From JBGPOS01 sp041488155 (lineage in GTDB: Bacteria; Chloroflexota; Dehalococcoidia; Tepidiformales; Tepidiformaceae), in NCBI GenBank assembly GCA_041488155.1, contig JBGPOS010000053.1, positions 1 to 28,877 on the forward strand: DNA of 28,877 bases, in the 5' to 3' direction. Of this stretch, positions 1 to 7,643 are shown in pieces. Within the stretch, counting starts at the first letter, position 1. Each line of letters begins with the position of its first letter. The position numbers and the translations under genes are program-made. Under the pieces are notes generated by a model. That model searched no databases. It was not told the DNA's origin and saw only the letters and a program-made list of their open reading frames with translations.

Positions 1-447
1 CATCCGGCCCCTCGCGCGACGCGGGCGATCAGGGCCGAGACGGCCGGGTCATCTGGGCTGGCTCTAGGTCCGAACCAGCGCGGCAAGGGAGGGGGAGAGG
101 TCGAAGCTTCGATTCCGTTCATAGCAACGGCCCACCAACGTACCCGAGGAGGGGTCCGCCCGCCAGCATGGCGCAATCTTGCCGCGACGCTATGACGGCC
201 GGCACCCGCCAGCCCTTTCAGCTCGCCGATCGCCATCGTGGAGACGAGTAGCTGGTCGGTCGAGCCACTGGCCACTAGCTAGTGCCGCATCAGGCAACGT
301 TTGCCCGCTTCGATCGGACTCAGCAGCGGAATGAGGCATCAAATACGGGCCGGGGACGCCGGATGAGACATTGATTTCGAACCCGGCTTTGGCGCACCCT
401 GAGAGCCCAGTCCGGGCCGGGAACCGCGGGTCGTCAAAAGCCGTCGT
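1..447. other. Non-coding left flank
   Basis: No reading frame here has convincing coding character, and no tRNA or recognisable mobile-element gene is visible. The only structure seen is the left copy of a 31-bp direct repeat at 251-281, whose end forms a 12-bp perfect palindrome (CACTAGCTAGTG). The stretch could be eroded accessory DNA or the tail of something outside the window. Confidence 0.5.
251..281 (+). repeat. 31-bp direct repeat, left copy
   Basis: This copy matches positions 1421-1451 at 30 of 31 bases; the only difference is at base 22 (C here, G there). Similarity stops abruptly on both sides. The two copies lie 1170 bp apart and bracket the methyltransferase gene. In this copy the last bases sit in the palindrome CACTAGCTAGTG. 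Function unknown; it could be the scar of an insertion or a duplication junction. Confidence 0.8.
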
Positions 448-1296
448 TTATGAGGTCTTCGTCGCTATGACCAGTTCGGTGTCACCTGGCCAGTCCCAGA
501 AGAGTCCGTCTGGCGAATACTCGTGCAGCAGATGACGTAGATCAGCCTCGAAGTCGGCCCGGCGGTTTCCGAACCATCGGGGTGCGGCATACGACAGCGA
601 GAAGTAGTTTGCCACAACAGTGTCGATGTCTCTGACCAGGTCGGGGCGTCCAGGCGCATAGATGGTGCGCGAACCGCCGAACCGGGTCTGCGACAGGGTG
701 TCCTCAAAGCGTGCCGGCTGGCCCTCGTTCCAAGTCGCGAGGTAGTGGCGCGTGCTGTCACCGAGGTAGTCGAGGATGAGCATCCTCACCGCGGCGTGAG
801 GAATCTCCGGGTATCCCGGATTGGCAGGTCGTGGACGGCCGTCGTCAACGTTGTGCGAGATCAGGACCAGCGAGCCACCCGGGACGAGTAGGTCATAGAC
901 GGCCTCGGCGATCTCCAGCTGTCGGACCCGATGAAACGACTGTCCGAAGGTGACCACTCGCCACGAGCCGAGGTTCAGCGTCGCGATGTCTTCCGCGACG
1001 CCCTGCACCCAGCGCACGTGGGCGACTCCCGCCTGTTGGCAACGCCGTCGGCCCGCCTGCAACATGCCGGGCTCGGGATCAAGCGCCGTTACTTGGTCGA
1101 ACAACTGAGCTAGGGCCAGCACGAGGACGCCAGGTCCGCAGCCCACATCGAGTAGCTGGCCGGTGCCGTCCAGCGACAGCTCCCGGGCAACCGTGTCCGC
1201 CAGCTGCGCGGAATACGGGGGACGCCCGACCGCATAGTACTCGGCCGTCCCCTCAAACGCCTGGGGATCGAACGCCGATGCTGAAGGTGTCGTCAT
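448..1296 (-). CDS. Class I SAM-dependent methyltransferase
   Basis: Predicted 282-residue S-adenosylmethionine-dependent methyltransferase; the substrate cannot be told. The SAM-binding motif I (LLDVGCGPG, about residues 48-56) and an acidic post-II motif (ALDPEPGM) are intact. A post-I region with FGQSFHR and a later LVPGGSLVLISH strand match the UbiE/Methyltransf_11 type of Rossmann fold. The frame is open 32 codons further upstream, but the ATG at 1296 is preferred because GAAGGGGTGG lies just ahead of it and similarity to the family begins about there. A -10-like TATCGT sits about 47 nt upstream. The gene stands alone between two 31-bp direct repeats and is transcribed towards the window edge, so it may be a cargo gene. 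The methyltransferase call is firm; any pathway is unknown. Confidence 0.85.
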   Translation of the reverse strand: MTTPSASAFDPQAFEGTAEYYAVGRPPYSAQLADTVARELSLDGTGQLLDVGCGPGVLVLALAQLFDQVTALDPEPGMLQAGRRRCQQAGVAHVRWVQGVAEDIATLNLGSWRVVTFGQSFHRVRQLEIAEAVYDLLVPGGSLVLISHNVDDGRPRPANPGYPEIPHAAVRMLILDYLGDSTRHYLATWNEGQPARFEDTLSQTRFGGSRTIYAPGRPDLVRDIDTVVANYFSLSYAAPRWFGNRRADFEADLRHLLHEYSPDGLFWDWPGDTELVIATKTS

Positions 1297-1342
1297 ACCC
1301 ACCCCTTCGATGCTCTGCTCACGTTGCTCGAGCACACCAGCG

Positions 1343-1348
1343 ACGATA
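1343..1348 (-). promoter_or_regulatory. -10 box for the methyltransferase
   Basis: On the minus strand this reads TATCGT preceded by TGC, an extended -10 arrangement. Transcription would begin near 1336 and leave a leader of about 40 nt carrying the ribosome-binding site. No good -35 is seen. Confidence 0.35.
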
Positions 1349-1420
1349 GCATCCCCTCCCCGACCGCAGCAGCACAGCTCGACCTGTGTCATAAACGAAG
1401 TTTTGTGGGACGCTCAGCAC

Positions 1421-1451
1421 GCTGGTCGGTCGAGCCACTGGGCACTAGCTA
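1421..1451 (+). repeat. 31-bp direct repeat, right copy
   Basis: Second copy of the repeat at 251-281, in the same orientation, with one mismatch. Here the palindromic tail is imperfect (ACTAGCTAAGT). It lies 125 bp upstream of the methyltransferase start. The pair defines a 1.17-kb unit containing a single gene. Confidence 0.8.
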
Positions 1452-1705
1452 AGTCGATAATGCCGGCTACATCGCCCCCAGAGGCCAAGCGAGAGTCCCT
1501 GCGCCCGGCGTTGGGCTGAGAACCGTCTCCGGGCGCCTGATATAGTCCTTTGGTTGCCCCAAAACGACGCGACAACAGGACTCGTCACGGGCGTCGCAAG
1601 CGCGTCTTGCCGGGCCGAATTGACCTGGGCAACCAAGGCTTCTGAATCCAGAAGAGGGCCTTTGGAGCCTATAGTCGGGGTTCGTACCTCGCGGCAAGCC
1701 AGTTC

Positions 1706-2236
1706 TTAGTCGGTAGCGCTGCCGCGGAGACCAAGCAATCCACGCAGCGCCTCGACCATCCCGAGGTGCCGATTGTCGTGGGCGTGGTGCATGAGCACAG
1801 CGATCTCACCGGTGCGACGCGAGCCATCCTCCCATTCCCGGCGCAGGTCGCCAGGGGTAACCGTTGCGAGGAAGGCGTCGAACGCCTTGTAGCTGGCCTC
1901 GGCGTACGCCACGAGGACCTCCTTCGGCGGCAGCGCGAGGAGTTGGGACGCGTCGTCGCCGATTCCCATCCCTGTCCCCAAGTGGCCGAGCGCGGTGTCA
2001 CCGAGTCCCCAACTCTCTGCAAGACCCTTCGCCTTCCAAAGTTCTTCGCCGCCCCCCATGAGCGAGCGGTCAACGTCACTCCAACGCGCCGTGTGCCAGA
2101 GGTGAAATCCGATCGCCGGCGCCTTGGCGCCCGGTAGCCAACTCATCTGAACGTCAGTGAGATCAGTGACCAGCGTCAAGAGCCGGTCATGAGTCAAGCG
2201 CCGCTGCTTTTTCAGCTCCTCGAGTAGATCCGACAC
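1706..2236 (-). CDS. DinB/YfiT-like metal-binding family protein
   Basis: Predicted 176-residue four-helix-bundle protein of the DinB/YfiT superfamily, which includes damage-inducible proteins and thiol transferases using a three-histidine metal site. Visible metal-site candidates are the histidines in FHLWHTARW in the middle and HHAHDNRHLG near the C-terminus, the usual family pattern. The frame extends upstream to a TTG at 2338, but that extension does not resemble the family. The GTG at 2236 opens directly on the first helix (SDLLEELKKQRRLTHDRL) and gives the normal family length, though no clear ribosome-binding site marks it. The gene is unrelated to the polymerase IV gene also called dinB elsewhere in the window. 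Substrate unknown; bacillithiol/mycothiol-type chemistry is only a family-level possibility. Confidence 0.75.
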   Translation of the reverse strand: MSDLLEELKKQRRLTHDRLLTLVTDLTDVQMSWLPGAKAPAIGFHLWHTARWSDVDRSLMGGGEELWKAKGLAESWGLGDTALGHLGTGMGIGDDASQLLALPPKEVLVAYAEASYKAFDAFLATVTPGDLRREWEDGSRRTGEIAVLMHHAHDNRHLGMVEALRGLLGLRGSATD

Positions 2237-2410
2237 CGGAGGATCTTGGCGAGCCGAGGCGGCCAAGTCAACGTCCGCACTGCGCAACCGCAGCTCGCTG
2301 AGGAGAGAGATGAGGAATGAACTCGGTGAAGCTAACAACGTTCGGGGACGCGCGAAAGGCCAGGCGGGTGGGATGCGCCCGGCCTCTGCGGCTCCCTGGT
2401 ACGGAGGGGT

Positions 2411-2814
2411 CTAGCTGTCGGTGACGGCCACCGATTGCGAGATGCTGGCGTCGGCCGTGACCGGCACCCTCACCGCCCGGTAGAGGATGACGACGATGCC
2501 GTCGATGACGGCGTTCGCGGTCGCGCGCTCGAGGACGGCCGTGAGGTAGCGCTTCGTCAGCCGGCGGACGTCGACCACCAGCAGCTTGTTCGAGTCGCCG
2601 TCGGCCATCGCGGCCGTCTCGCCGCCGGCGATGCCAGCGGCGTCGGAGCCGTCGGTGGGGCCCCGTGCTGGGCCTTGAGCTTCGTGACCTGGCTCGCGGT
2701 CAGCGCCCCGAGCATAGCGATGATGCGAGTCCCGTCGTAGCCCGCCGCGTCGACGGCCGAACTGAAGTTCCGGATAACGCGCTCCGCGCGCTCTTCGCCG
2801 CACCGTCCCACCAC
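2411..2814 (-). pseudogene. Hypothetical protein gene, one-base frameshift
   Basis: Two minus-strand frames with strong C/G third-position bias join end to end. Frame one runs from a GTG at 2814 and encodes a segment with VIRNFSSAVDAAGYDG and ASQVTKLKAQHG. Frame two continues from about 2660 to the stop at 2411, with NKLLVVDVRRLTKRYL and NAVIDGIVVILYRAV. The switch falls at a GGGGCCCC run. One extra G there would restore a single frame of about 134 codons. The sequence is not recognised; part of it resembles nothing beyond a small alpha/beta protein. It may be a true mutation, a sequencing error in a homopolymer, or, less likely, programmed frameshifting. It is divergent from the enoyl-CoA hydratase-like gene with only about 44 bp between starts. 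Confidence 0.5.
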
Positions 2815-2818
2815 CTGC

Positions 2819-2824
2819 TAGGAT
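2819..2824 (+). promoter_or_regulatory. -10 box for the 2859 operon
   Basis: TAGGAT, 35 nt before the GTG start of the enoyl-CoA hydratase-like gene. It fits the TAnnnT -10 pattern seen ahead of most genes in this window. No clear -35. Confidence 0.35.
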
Positions 2825-2846
2825 TCTCGCACCGCGCCCTCTGCCA

Positions 2847-2853
2847 AAAGGAG
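2847..2853 (+). promoter_or_regulatory. Shine-Dalgarno AAAGGAG that fixes the start
   Basis: AAAGGAG ends at 2853, where the first possible GTG begins, so that GTG is too close to be used. The second in-frame GTG at 2859 has a 5-nt spacing and is taken as the real start. Confidence 0.7.
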
Positions 2854-2858
2854 TGACT

Positions 2859-3632
2859 GTGAGCAGCCAGCTGGTGCTCTGCCAACGAGATGGCCCCGTG
2901 GCGATCGTCACCCTCAACCGCCCGGAAAAGCACAACGCCATCAATCGAGAGCTTTCCGCCGCCCTGGCCTCCGCGATGCAAGAGCTCGATTCCGACGACT
3001 CGTTGCTCGCCATCGTCCTGACTGGGGCCGGCGACGCCGCCTTCTGTGCCGGAGCCGACATGGGCGAGCGCGTCGCCGCCCTCGATGGCCGCCCTCCTGT
3101 CTCAGCACAGCCAGGCGGACCGCAGGCAGACGGCATTACAGCCGTCGACCAGGTGACGAAGCCGGTCATCGCCGCGATCAATGGCTACGCCTACGGCGGC
3201 GGCGCCCGCCTCGCCCTCGCCGCCGACATCAGGCTCGCCTCCACCACGGCGAAGTTCCGCTTCGTGGGCGCCAGCTACGGCCTCGTCGTCGGCGCGGCCC
3301 GCCTGCCCCTCCTCGTCGGCCCCGCCCTGGCCAAGGAGCTTATCTTCACCGCCGCCGTCATCGACGCCGGCGAGGCCGAACGAATCGGCCTGGTCAACCA
3401 CCTCTACCCGCCCCAGAGCCTCATGGACGCATCGCTCGCAATGGCCCACCAGATCGCAGCCAACTCCGCCCAGGCAGTCCGCTGGTCGAAGAAGGTCATT
3501 GACACCTCCACCGTTATCGAGGCCGCTCCCCGCCTCGAAGCCGAAGCCAACCGCGAGCTCCGCGCCTCGAGCGACCACAGCAGCAGGTTCCGCGAAGCCG
3601 CGAACCGCATCGTTGGCAACCAGCGTGACTGA
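2859..3632 (+). CDS. Enoyl-CoA hydratase/isomerase-fold protein
   Basis: Predicted 257-residue crotonase-superfamily protein acting on acyl-CoA thioesters. The CoA/oxyanion-hole strands are clear: AFCAGADM (about 61-68) and NGYAYGGGARLALAADIRLA (from about 108). The two glutamates of classical hydratases are both replaced: Arg117 stands where the first Glu (GGGxEL) should be, and Gly137 where the second (AKFxxPE) should be. Simple water addition is therefore unlikely; isomerase, decarboxylase or another crotonase chemistry is more plausible. The stop overlaps the GTG of the next gene, a family III CoA-transferase, by 8 nt, so the two are translationally coupled. The pairing recalls CaiB/CaiD of carnitine metabolism, where a CoA-transferase supplies the acyl-CoA. 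The specific substrate is unknown. Confidence 0.85.
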   Translation: MSSQLVLCQRDGPVAIVTLNRPEKHNAINRELSAALASAMQELDSDDSLLAIVLTGAGDAAFCAGADMGERVAALDGRPPVSAQPGGPQADGITAVDQVTKPVIAAINGYAYGGGARLALAADIRLASTTAKFRFVGASYGLVVGAARLPLLVGPALAKELIFTAAVIDAGEAERIGLVNHLYPPQSLMDASLAMAHQIAANSAQAVRWSKKVIDTSTVIEAAPRLEAEANRELRASSDHSSRFREAANRIVGNQRD

Positions 3633-4800
3633 CGGCCCGCTCAGCCACATCAAGGTCATCGACCTCGCGCAGGCGCGTGCCGGCCCAACCTGCGTCCGCG
3701 TCCTCGCCGACATGGGCGCCGATGTCATCCAGGTTGTCCGCCCCGGCCGCAATCCCTCCCAGACCGCCCTGACCAACTTCGACACCGAGAACCTCCACCG
3801 CAACAAGCGCTCCATCGCCGTCGACCTCCACAAAGACGAGGGCCGCGATCTCCTGCTCCGCCTCGTGAAGACCGCCGATGTCCTTGTCGAAAACTACCGC
3901 CCCGACGTCAAGCATCGCCTCGGCATCGACTTCGAAACCCTCTCGGCGATCAACGAGCGGCTCATCTACGGCAGCATCTCGGGCTTCGGCCAGACCGGGC
4001 CCTACGCCGGCCGTCCCGGAGTTGATCAGATCGTCCAGGGCATGAGCGGGCTCATGACGGTGACCGGCCCTCCCGGTTCAGGGCCATGGCGCGTCGGCAT
4101 CGCCGTCGCCGACCTCGCCGCCGGCATGTTCCTCGCCCACGGCATCCTCGTTGCTATCATCGAACGGGAACGCTCGGGCCGCGGCCAATGGGTCACCACC
4201 TCGCTCCTCGAATCGATGATCGCGATGCTCGACTTCCAGGCTGCACGCTGGCTTATCGGCAAAGAAGTGCCCGGCCAGGCCGGCAACGACCACCCAACCG
4301 TCTTCCCGACCGGCGTGTTCGATACCTCCGACGGTCAGATCAACATCGCCGCTACCAGCGATCGCATGTTCCGCGACTTCACCGCAGCGATCGGCCTCCC
4401 CGCACTCGCCGACGACGGTCGCTTCAAGGACCCGCGCGCCCGCGGTCGTAATCGAGAGCCCCTTAGAGAGCTCTGCCAGGCGAAGCTCGTCGAACGGACC
4501 TCGTCGGAATGGATCGAAGAGCTGAACAGCGTCGGTGTGCCCTGCGGCCCCATCCTCACGATCGACAAGGCATTCGAAGACCCCCAGGTGAGCTACCTGC
4601 ACATGGCCCAGGAGATCGAGAGCCGTCACTTCGGCAAGCTCAGCCTCGTGCGCTCCCCGATTGGTCTCTCGCGCACGCCGCCCGAAGTCCGCGAAGCGGC
4701 TCCGCGCCCGGGTGAACACACCGCCGAGGTGCTTCGCGAACAAGGCCTCGACGCCGCGGAGATCGCCTCCCTCGCCGCCAAAGGCGTCATTGGCGCCTGA
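3625..4800 (+). CDS. CaiB/BaiF family III CoA-transferase
   Basis: Predicted 391-residue formyl-CoA-transferase/CaiB-type enzyme that moves CoA between carboxylic acids. Family III signatures run in order: IKVIDLAQARAGP at the N-terminus, NKRSIAVDLHKDEGRDLLLRL, then SISGFGQTGPYAGRPGVD. The Asp of that last block (Asp134) corresponds to the aspartate forming the acyl-anhydride intermediate. A C-terminal GVPCGPI and a GEHTAEVL motif are also typical. The same frame is open far upstream inside the previous gene, but that part is a shadow. The GTG at 3625 gives the normal length and overlaps the preceding stop (GTGACTGA). It is the second gene of a two-gene unit with the crotonase-fold protein. 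A second paralogue lies at 10954. The acid substrate cannot be read from the sequence. Confidence 0.93.
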   Translation: MTDGPLSHIKVIDLAQARAGPTCVRVLADMGADVIQVVRPGRNPSQTALTNFDTENLHRNKRSIAVDLHKDEGRDLLLRLVKTADVLVENYRPDVKHRLGIDFETLSAINERLIYGSISGFGQTGPYAGRPGVDQIVQGMSGLMTVTGPPGSGPWRVGIAVADLAAGMFLAHGILVAIIERERSGRGQWVTTSLLESMIAMLDFQAARWLIGKEVPGQAGNDHPTVFPTGVFDTSDGQINIAATSDRMFRDFTAAIGLPALADDGRFKDPRARGRNREPLRELCQAKLVERTSSEWIEELNSVGVPCGPILTIDKAFEDPQVSYLHMAQEIESRHFGKLSLVRSPIGLSRTPPEVREAAPRPGEHTAEVLREQGLDAAEIASLAAKGVIGA

Positions 4801-4937
4801 GGCGACGGGACCGGGACGTCCGGCGAACCCCCTACAGCTCCTTACTCCGTCTGTTCGCGGCCGTCACCAACCCTGGAGGCCCGACCAGTCCCCAACCAAC
4901 CACCCCAAGGGCCTCGACGCCACGCCCCAACCGGGGC

Positions 4938-4943
4938 TAGGCT
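4938..4943 (+). promoter_or_regulatory. Possible -10 box before the 59-aa/Lon operon
   Basis: TAGGCT about 55 nt before the GTG at 4999, matching the local TAnnnT pattern. The 198-bp gap 4801-4998 holds no gene. Weak evidence on its own. Confidence 0.25.
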
Positions 4944-4998
4944 CAGCCAGAAAGCACGACGGCCTCCCGCCCCGGCTCGCCGTCGCCCGGAGTTCGCT

Positions 4999-5178
4999 GT
5001 GGCCCGATTCCTCATCACCCTCGTCAACGGCCACCAGGTCGCGGTCGAAGTGCCGGAACACTGCCTCGCCCGCGACCTGGTCTGCGTCACTCCCTCGGTC
5101 AAGTTCGACCGCGACGGCAAGATCGCCTGGCGAGCCGACCAGGTGCTCGCTGTCGAGATGGTGGCGGACCCCCGGTGA
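4999..5178 (+). CDS. Small uncharacterised protein, 59 aa
   Basis: Short frame opening with GTG at 4999 and ending TGA at 5178, with the same strong C/G third-position bias as its neighbours. The product is a mostly beta-predicted 59-residue chain (VARFLITLVNGHQVAVEVPE at the start, KFDRDGKIAWRADQVLAVEM near the end). Its alternating hydrophobic pattern resembles a small beta-barrel or sheet protein. Its stop overlaps the GTG of the Lon-like protease by 4 nt, so the two are probably co-translated and it may serve as an adaptor or regulator of that protease. No family is recognised and it has no signal peptide. The coding call rests on codon bias and coupling. Confidence 0.65.
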   Translation: MARFLITLVNGHQVAVEVPEHCLARDLVCVTPSVKFDRDGKIAWRADQVLAVEMVADPR

Positions 5179-7601
5179 CTGCCCGGCTCCTTCGACCTGA
5201 CGAGTTTCGAGCCCGGCTCCCCCTGCAGGAGCTCCCTGCTTCCACCCGGGATATTCCGCCGCTCGAACGCGTTACCGGCCAGCAGCGCGCCCTCGAAGCC
5301 ATCAGCTTCGGCCTCGACATCGCCGCCGAAGGCTACAACATCACAGTGTCCGGCCCCTCCTCCTCCGGCCGCGACACAGCCGTGCGCCTCGTCCTTGCCG
5401 AACACGCCCCGTCGCGCCCACCGGCCCCCGACTGGTGCTACCTCTACAACTTCGCCGACCCCTACCGGCCCCGCGCCAGCTCGCTGCCTTCCGGGCTGGG
5501 GGACGACCTCCAGCGCGACCTCGGCCGCCTCGTCGACGCCTGTCGTACCGAGATCCCGCGCGCCTTCGACGGCGAGTCCTACCAGGAGCGCAGCGCTAGT
5601 GTCCTCGAACCTATCGGGCGCGCTCGCGACAAAGCCCTTGAAGAGATGCAGCGCATCGCTTCGCAACAGGGATTCGCAGTCAACATCACGCCGATGGGGT
5701 TCGTCGCGGTGCCAGTAGGCCAGGACGGTCGTCCCTTGGCACCAGAGGTGCTTTCGAGCCTCCCTGCCGAACTGCGCGACTCAATCGAGGCCAGGGGCAA
5801 CGTCGTCCAGGAGGCCGTTGCTGGCACAGTCCGCGAGCTTCGCAAGTTCGACTCGCAGGCGCGCGACGCGATCGCTGCCCTGGACAAAGAAGTCACACGC
5901 TTCGTCGTGGGCCACATCCTCGATGAGCTTCGCCAGGCCTACGGCCAGTACGGCCTCGCTGACCACTTCGACGCCGTCGAAAACGACATCCTTGTCAACC
6001 TCGACCAATACAAGCGCTTCACCCAACTCATGCTCCAGCAGCTCCCGCCGCACCTCGTCGCCCAGGCGGCCGAGGAACGCGACCTCCTGCTCAGGCGCTA
6101 CACCGTCAACCTCTTCGTCACCCACGGCGACAAACCGCCGGACGGCGCGCCGGTGGTCGAAGAACGCAACCCCACCTACTTCAACCTGTTCGGCCGCATC
6201 GACTACCAGGCCCGCTACGGCTCGCTCACTACCGACTTCACCCAGGTCCGTCCTGGCGCCGTCCACATGGCCAACGGTGGCTACCTCGTCCTCCAGCTCG
6301 AAGAACTCCTGACCGACGCCCGCGCCTGGCTCATGCTGAAGCGGGCCCTCAAGTCCCGAGAGGTCCGCGTCGAAGGCGTCGGCGACCTGATGCTCCCCAT
6401 GCCCACCATCAACCTGGTCCCCGGCGCGATCCCTCTCGACGTCAAGGTCATCCTCATCGGGCAGCCCTCGACGGTCGCCCTGCTTGAAATGCTGGACCCC
6501 GACTTCCCTGAGCTCTTCAAGATCCGGGCCGAGTTCGAACCTGACACCCAGGTCGACACCGCCACCCTCGCCTCCTACGCCGCCTTTGTGCGCAGGACGA
6601 CCGACACCTGCAGCCTTCGCCCGTTCTCCGGGGCCGCTCTCGCAGAAGTCGTTCACTACGGCAACCGCCTCGTCGGCCGCCAGGATCGCCTCACGACGCG
6701 CTATGGCGCGATCGCCGACCTCTGCCAGGAAGCCAATGAAGTGGCGGCCGCCCGCTCAGCCGCCGAGGTAGATGCAGCCGATGTCCTCGCCGCCATCGCA
6801 GGCAAGCGACGGCGCTCGAGCCTCATCCCCGACCGCCTCCGCCGCATGATCGCTGAGGGCACCCTCCACGTCGAGACGAGCGGCGCGGTCGCCGGCCAGG
6901 TCAACGGCCTCGCGGTTTATCAGGTCGGCAGTCACGCCTTCGGCACACCGGTCCGCATCTCCTGCCGCACCGGACTCGGCCGGCGGGGCGTGGTCGCCAT
7001 CGAACGGGAAGTCGAACGCAGCGGCGCCATCCATAGCAAAGGCGTTCTCGTGCTGGGCGGTTACCTCACCGGCACCTTCGGCCGCAGGCGCCCCCTCACC
7101 TTCACCGCCAGCCTCACCTTCGAACAGAGCTACGACGAAGTCGAAGGCGACAGCGCCTCCTCAGCTGAGCTCTACGCCATCCTCACCGCTATCGCCGGGG
7201 CGCCCATCCGCCAGGACGTCGCCGTCACCGGCTCGGTCGACCAATTCGGCCGCATCCAGGCCGTCGGCGGCGTCACCGAAAAGGTAGAAGGGTTCTACGA
7301 CGTCTGCCTCGAAATCGGCCTCACCGGCACCCAGGGTGTCATCATCCCCGACTCCAACACCGTCAACCTCACCCTCCGGCCCGACATCGTCCAGGCCGCC
7401 GAGGCTGGACGCTTTCACATCTGGGCGGTGTCGACCGTCGAAGACGGCCTCGAAATCCTGACCGGCATCCCCGCCGGCTACATCCAATCCGACGGCTCTT
7501 ACCCCGAAGCTACCCTCTTCCGCCGCGTCGTCGACTCTCTCGAAGAACTCCATCACCTCGCCGCTCAAGCTGCGGATGAGCCTCATCCCGCCGGCGGCTG
7601 A
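5175..7601 (+). CDS. Lon-like ATP-dependent protease (AAA_32/LonB type)
   Basis: Predicted 808-residue cytosolic AAA+ protease of the Lon-like group with an AAA_32-type ATPase part and a C-terminal Lon protease domain. The Ser-Lys dyad is visible: Ser660 in EGDSASSAEL and Lys703 in GVTEKVEGF, 43 residues apart, the same spacing as in E. coli Lon. The phosphate loop is GPSSSGRDT (about 58-66) with Arg in place of the usual Lys, a variation known in this subgroup. A later strand (AVHMANGGYLVLQLEELL) fits the Walker B region. The N-terminal substrate domain of classical LonA is absent. The GTG start overlaps the stop of the 59-aa gene by 4 nt. Role: degradation of damaged or regulatory proteins; its specific targets are unknown. 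Confidence 0.92.
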   Translation: MTARLLRPDEFRARLPLQELPASTRDIPPLERVTGQQRALEAISFGLDIAAEGYNITVSGPSSSGRDTAVRLVLAEHAPSRPPAPDWCYLYNFADPYRPRASSLPSGLGDDLQRDLGRLVDACRTEIPRAFDGESYQERSASVLEPIGRARDKALEEMQRIASQQGFAVNITPMGFVAVPVGQDGRPLAPEVLSSLPAELRDSIEARGNVVQEAVAGTVRELRKFDSQARDAIAALDKEVTRFVVGHILDELRQAYGQYGLADHFDAVENDILVNLDQYKRFTQLMLQQLPPHLVAQAAEERDLLLRRYTVNLFVTHGDKPPDGAPVVEERNPTYFNLFGRIDYQARYGSLTTDFTQVRPGAVHMANGGYLVLQLEELLTDARAWLMLKRALKSREVRVEGVGDLMLPMPTINLVPGAIPLDVKVILIGQPSTVALLEMLDPDFPELFKIRAEFEPDTQVDTATLASYAAFVRRTTDTCSLRPFSGAALAEVVHYGNRLVGRQDRLTTRYGAIADLCQEANEVAAARSAAEVDAADVLAAIAGKRRRSSLIPDRLRRMIAEGTLHVETSGAVAGQVNGLAVYQVGSHAFGTPVRISCRTGLGRRGVVAIEREVERSGAIHSKGVLVLGGYLTGTFGRRRPLTFTASLTFEQSYDEVEGDSASSAELYAILTAIAGAPIRQDVAVTGSVDQFGRIQAVGGVTEKVEGFYDVCLEIGLTGTQGVIIPDSNTVNLTLRPDIVQAAEAGRFHIWAVSTVEDGLEILTGIPAGYIQSDGSYPEATLFRRVVDSLEELHHLAAQAADEPHPAGG

Positions 7602-7643
7602 AGACTCGCAGACGGCGCGCCCCAACACCCGGCTGGCCGGCGA

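Larger units (their letters stand above)
1297..1705. other. Non-coding spacer with inverted repeat
   Basis: No supported gene lies here. It holds the methyltransferase leader, the right copy of the 31-bp direct repeat (1421-1451), and a 10-bp inverted repeat (TTGGTTGCCC at 1550-1559, complement at 1627-1636) about 67 bp apart. A small hairpin (CTTCTG/CAGAAG) lies near 1640-1655. Short frames cross it but lack support. Confidence 0.5.

Noticed and set aside
88..125. tRNA T-arm-like sequence (TTCGATTCC)
   Set aside because: The flanking bases cannot form the 5-bp T stem and no acceptor or anticodon arm fits.
251..1451. Integron attC sites around the methyltransferase
   Set aside because: No RYYYAAC/GTTRRRY boxes in the right arrangement; the repeats are short and exact, unlike attC.
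2640..2680. Programmed -1 frameshift at the GGGGCCCC run
   Set aside because: Not a classical slippery heptamer with a clear downstream stimulator; a simple one-base indel explains it better.
5781..6656. Long antisense frame inside the Lon-like gene (and similar ones opposite 2859-4740, 22742-23644 and others)
   Set aside because: They mirror high-GC codon bias on the opposite strand, have Gly/Val/Asp-rich low-quality translations and no start signals.
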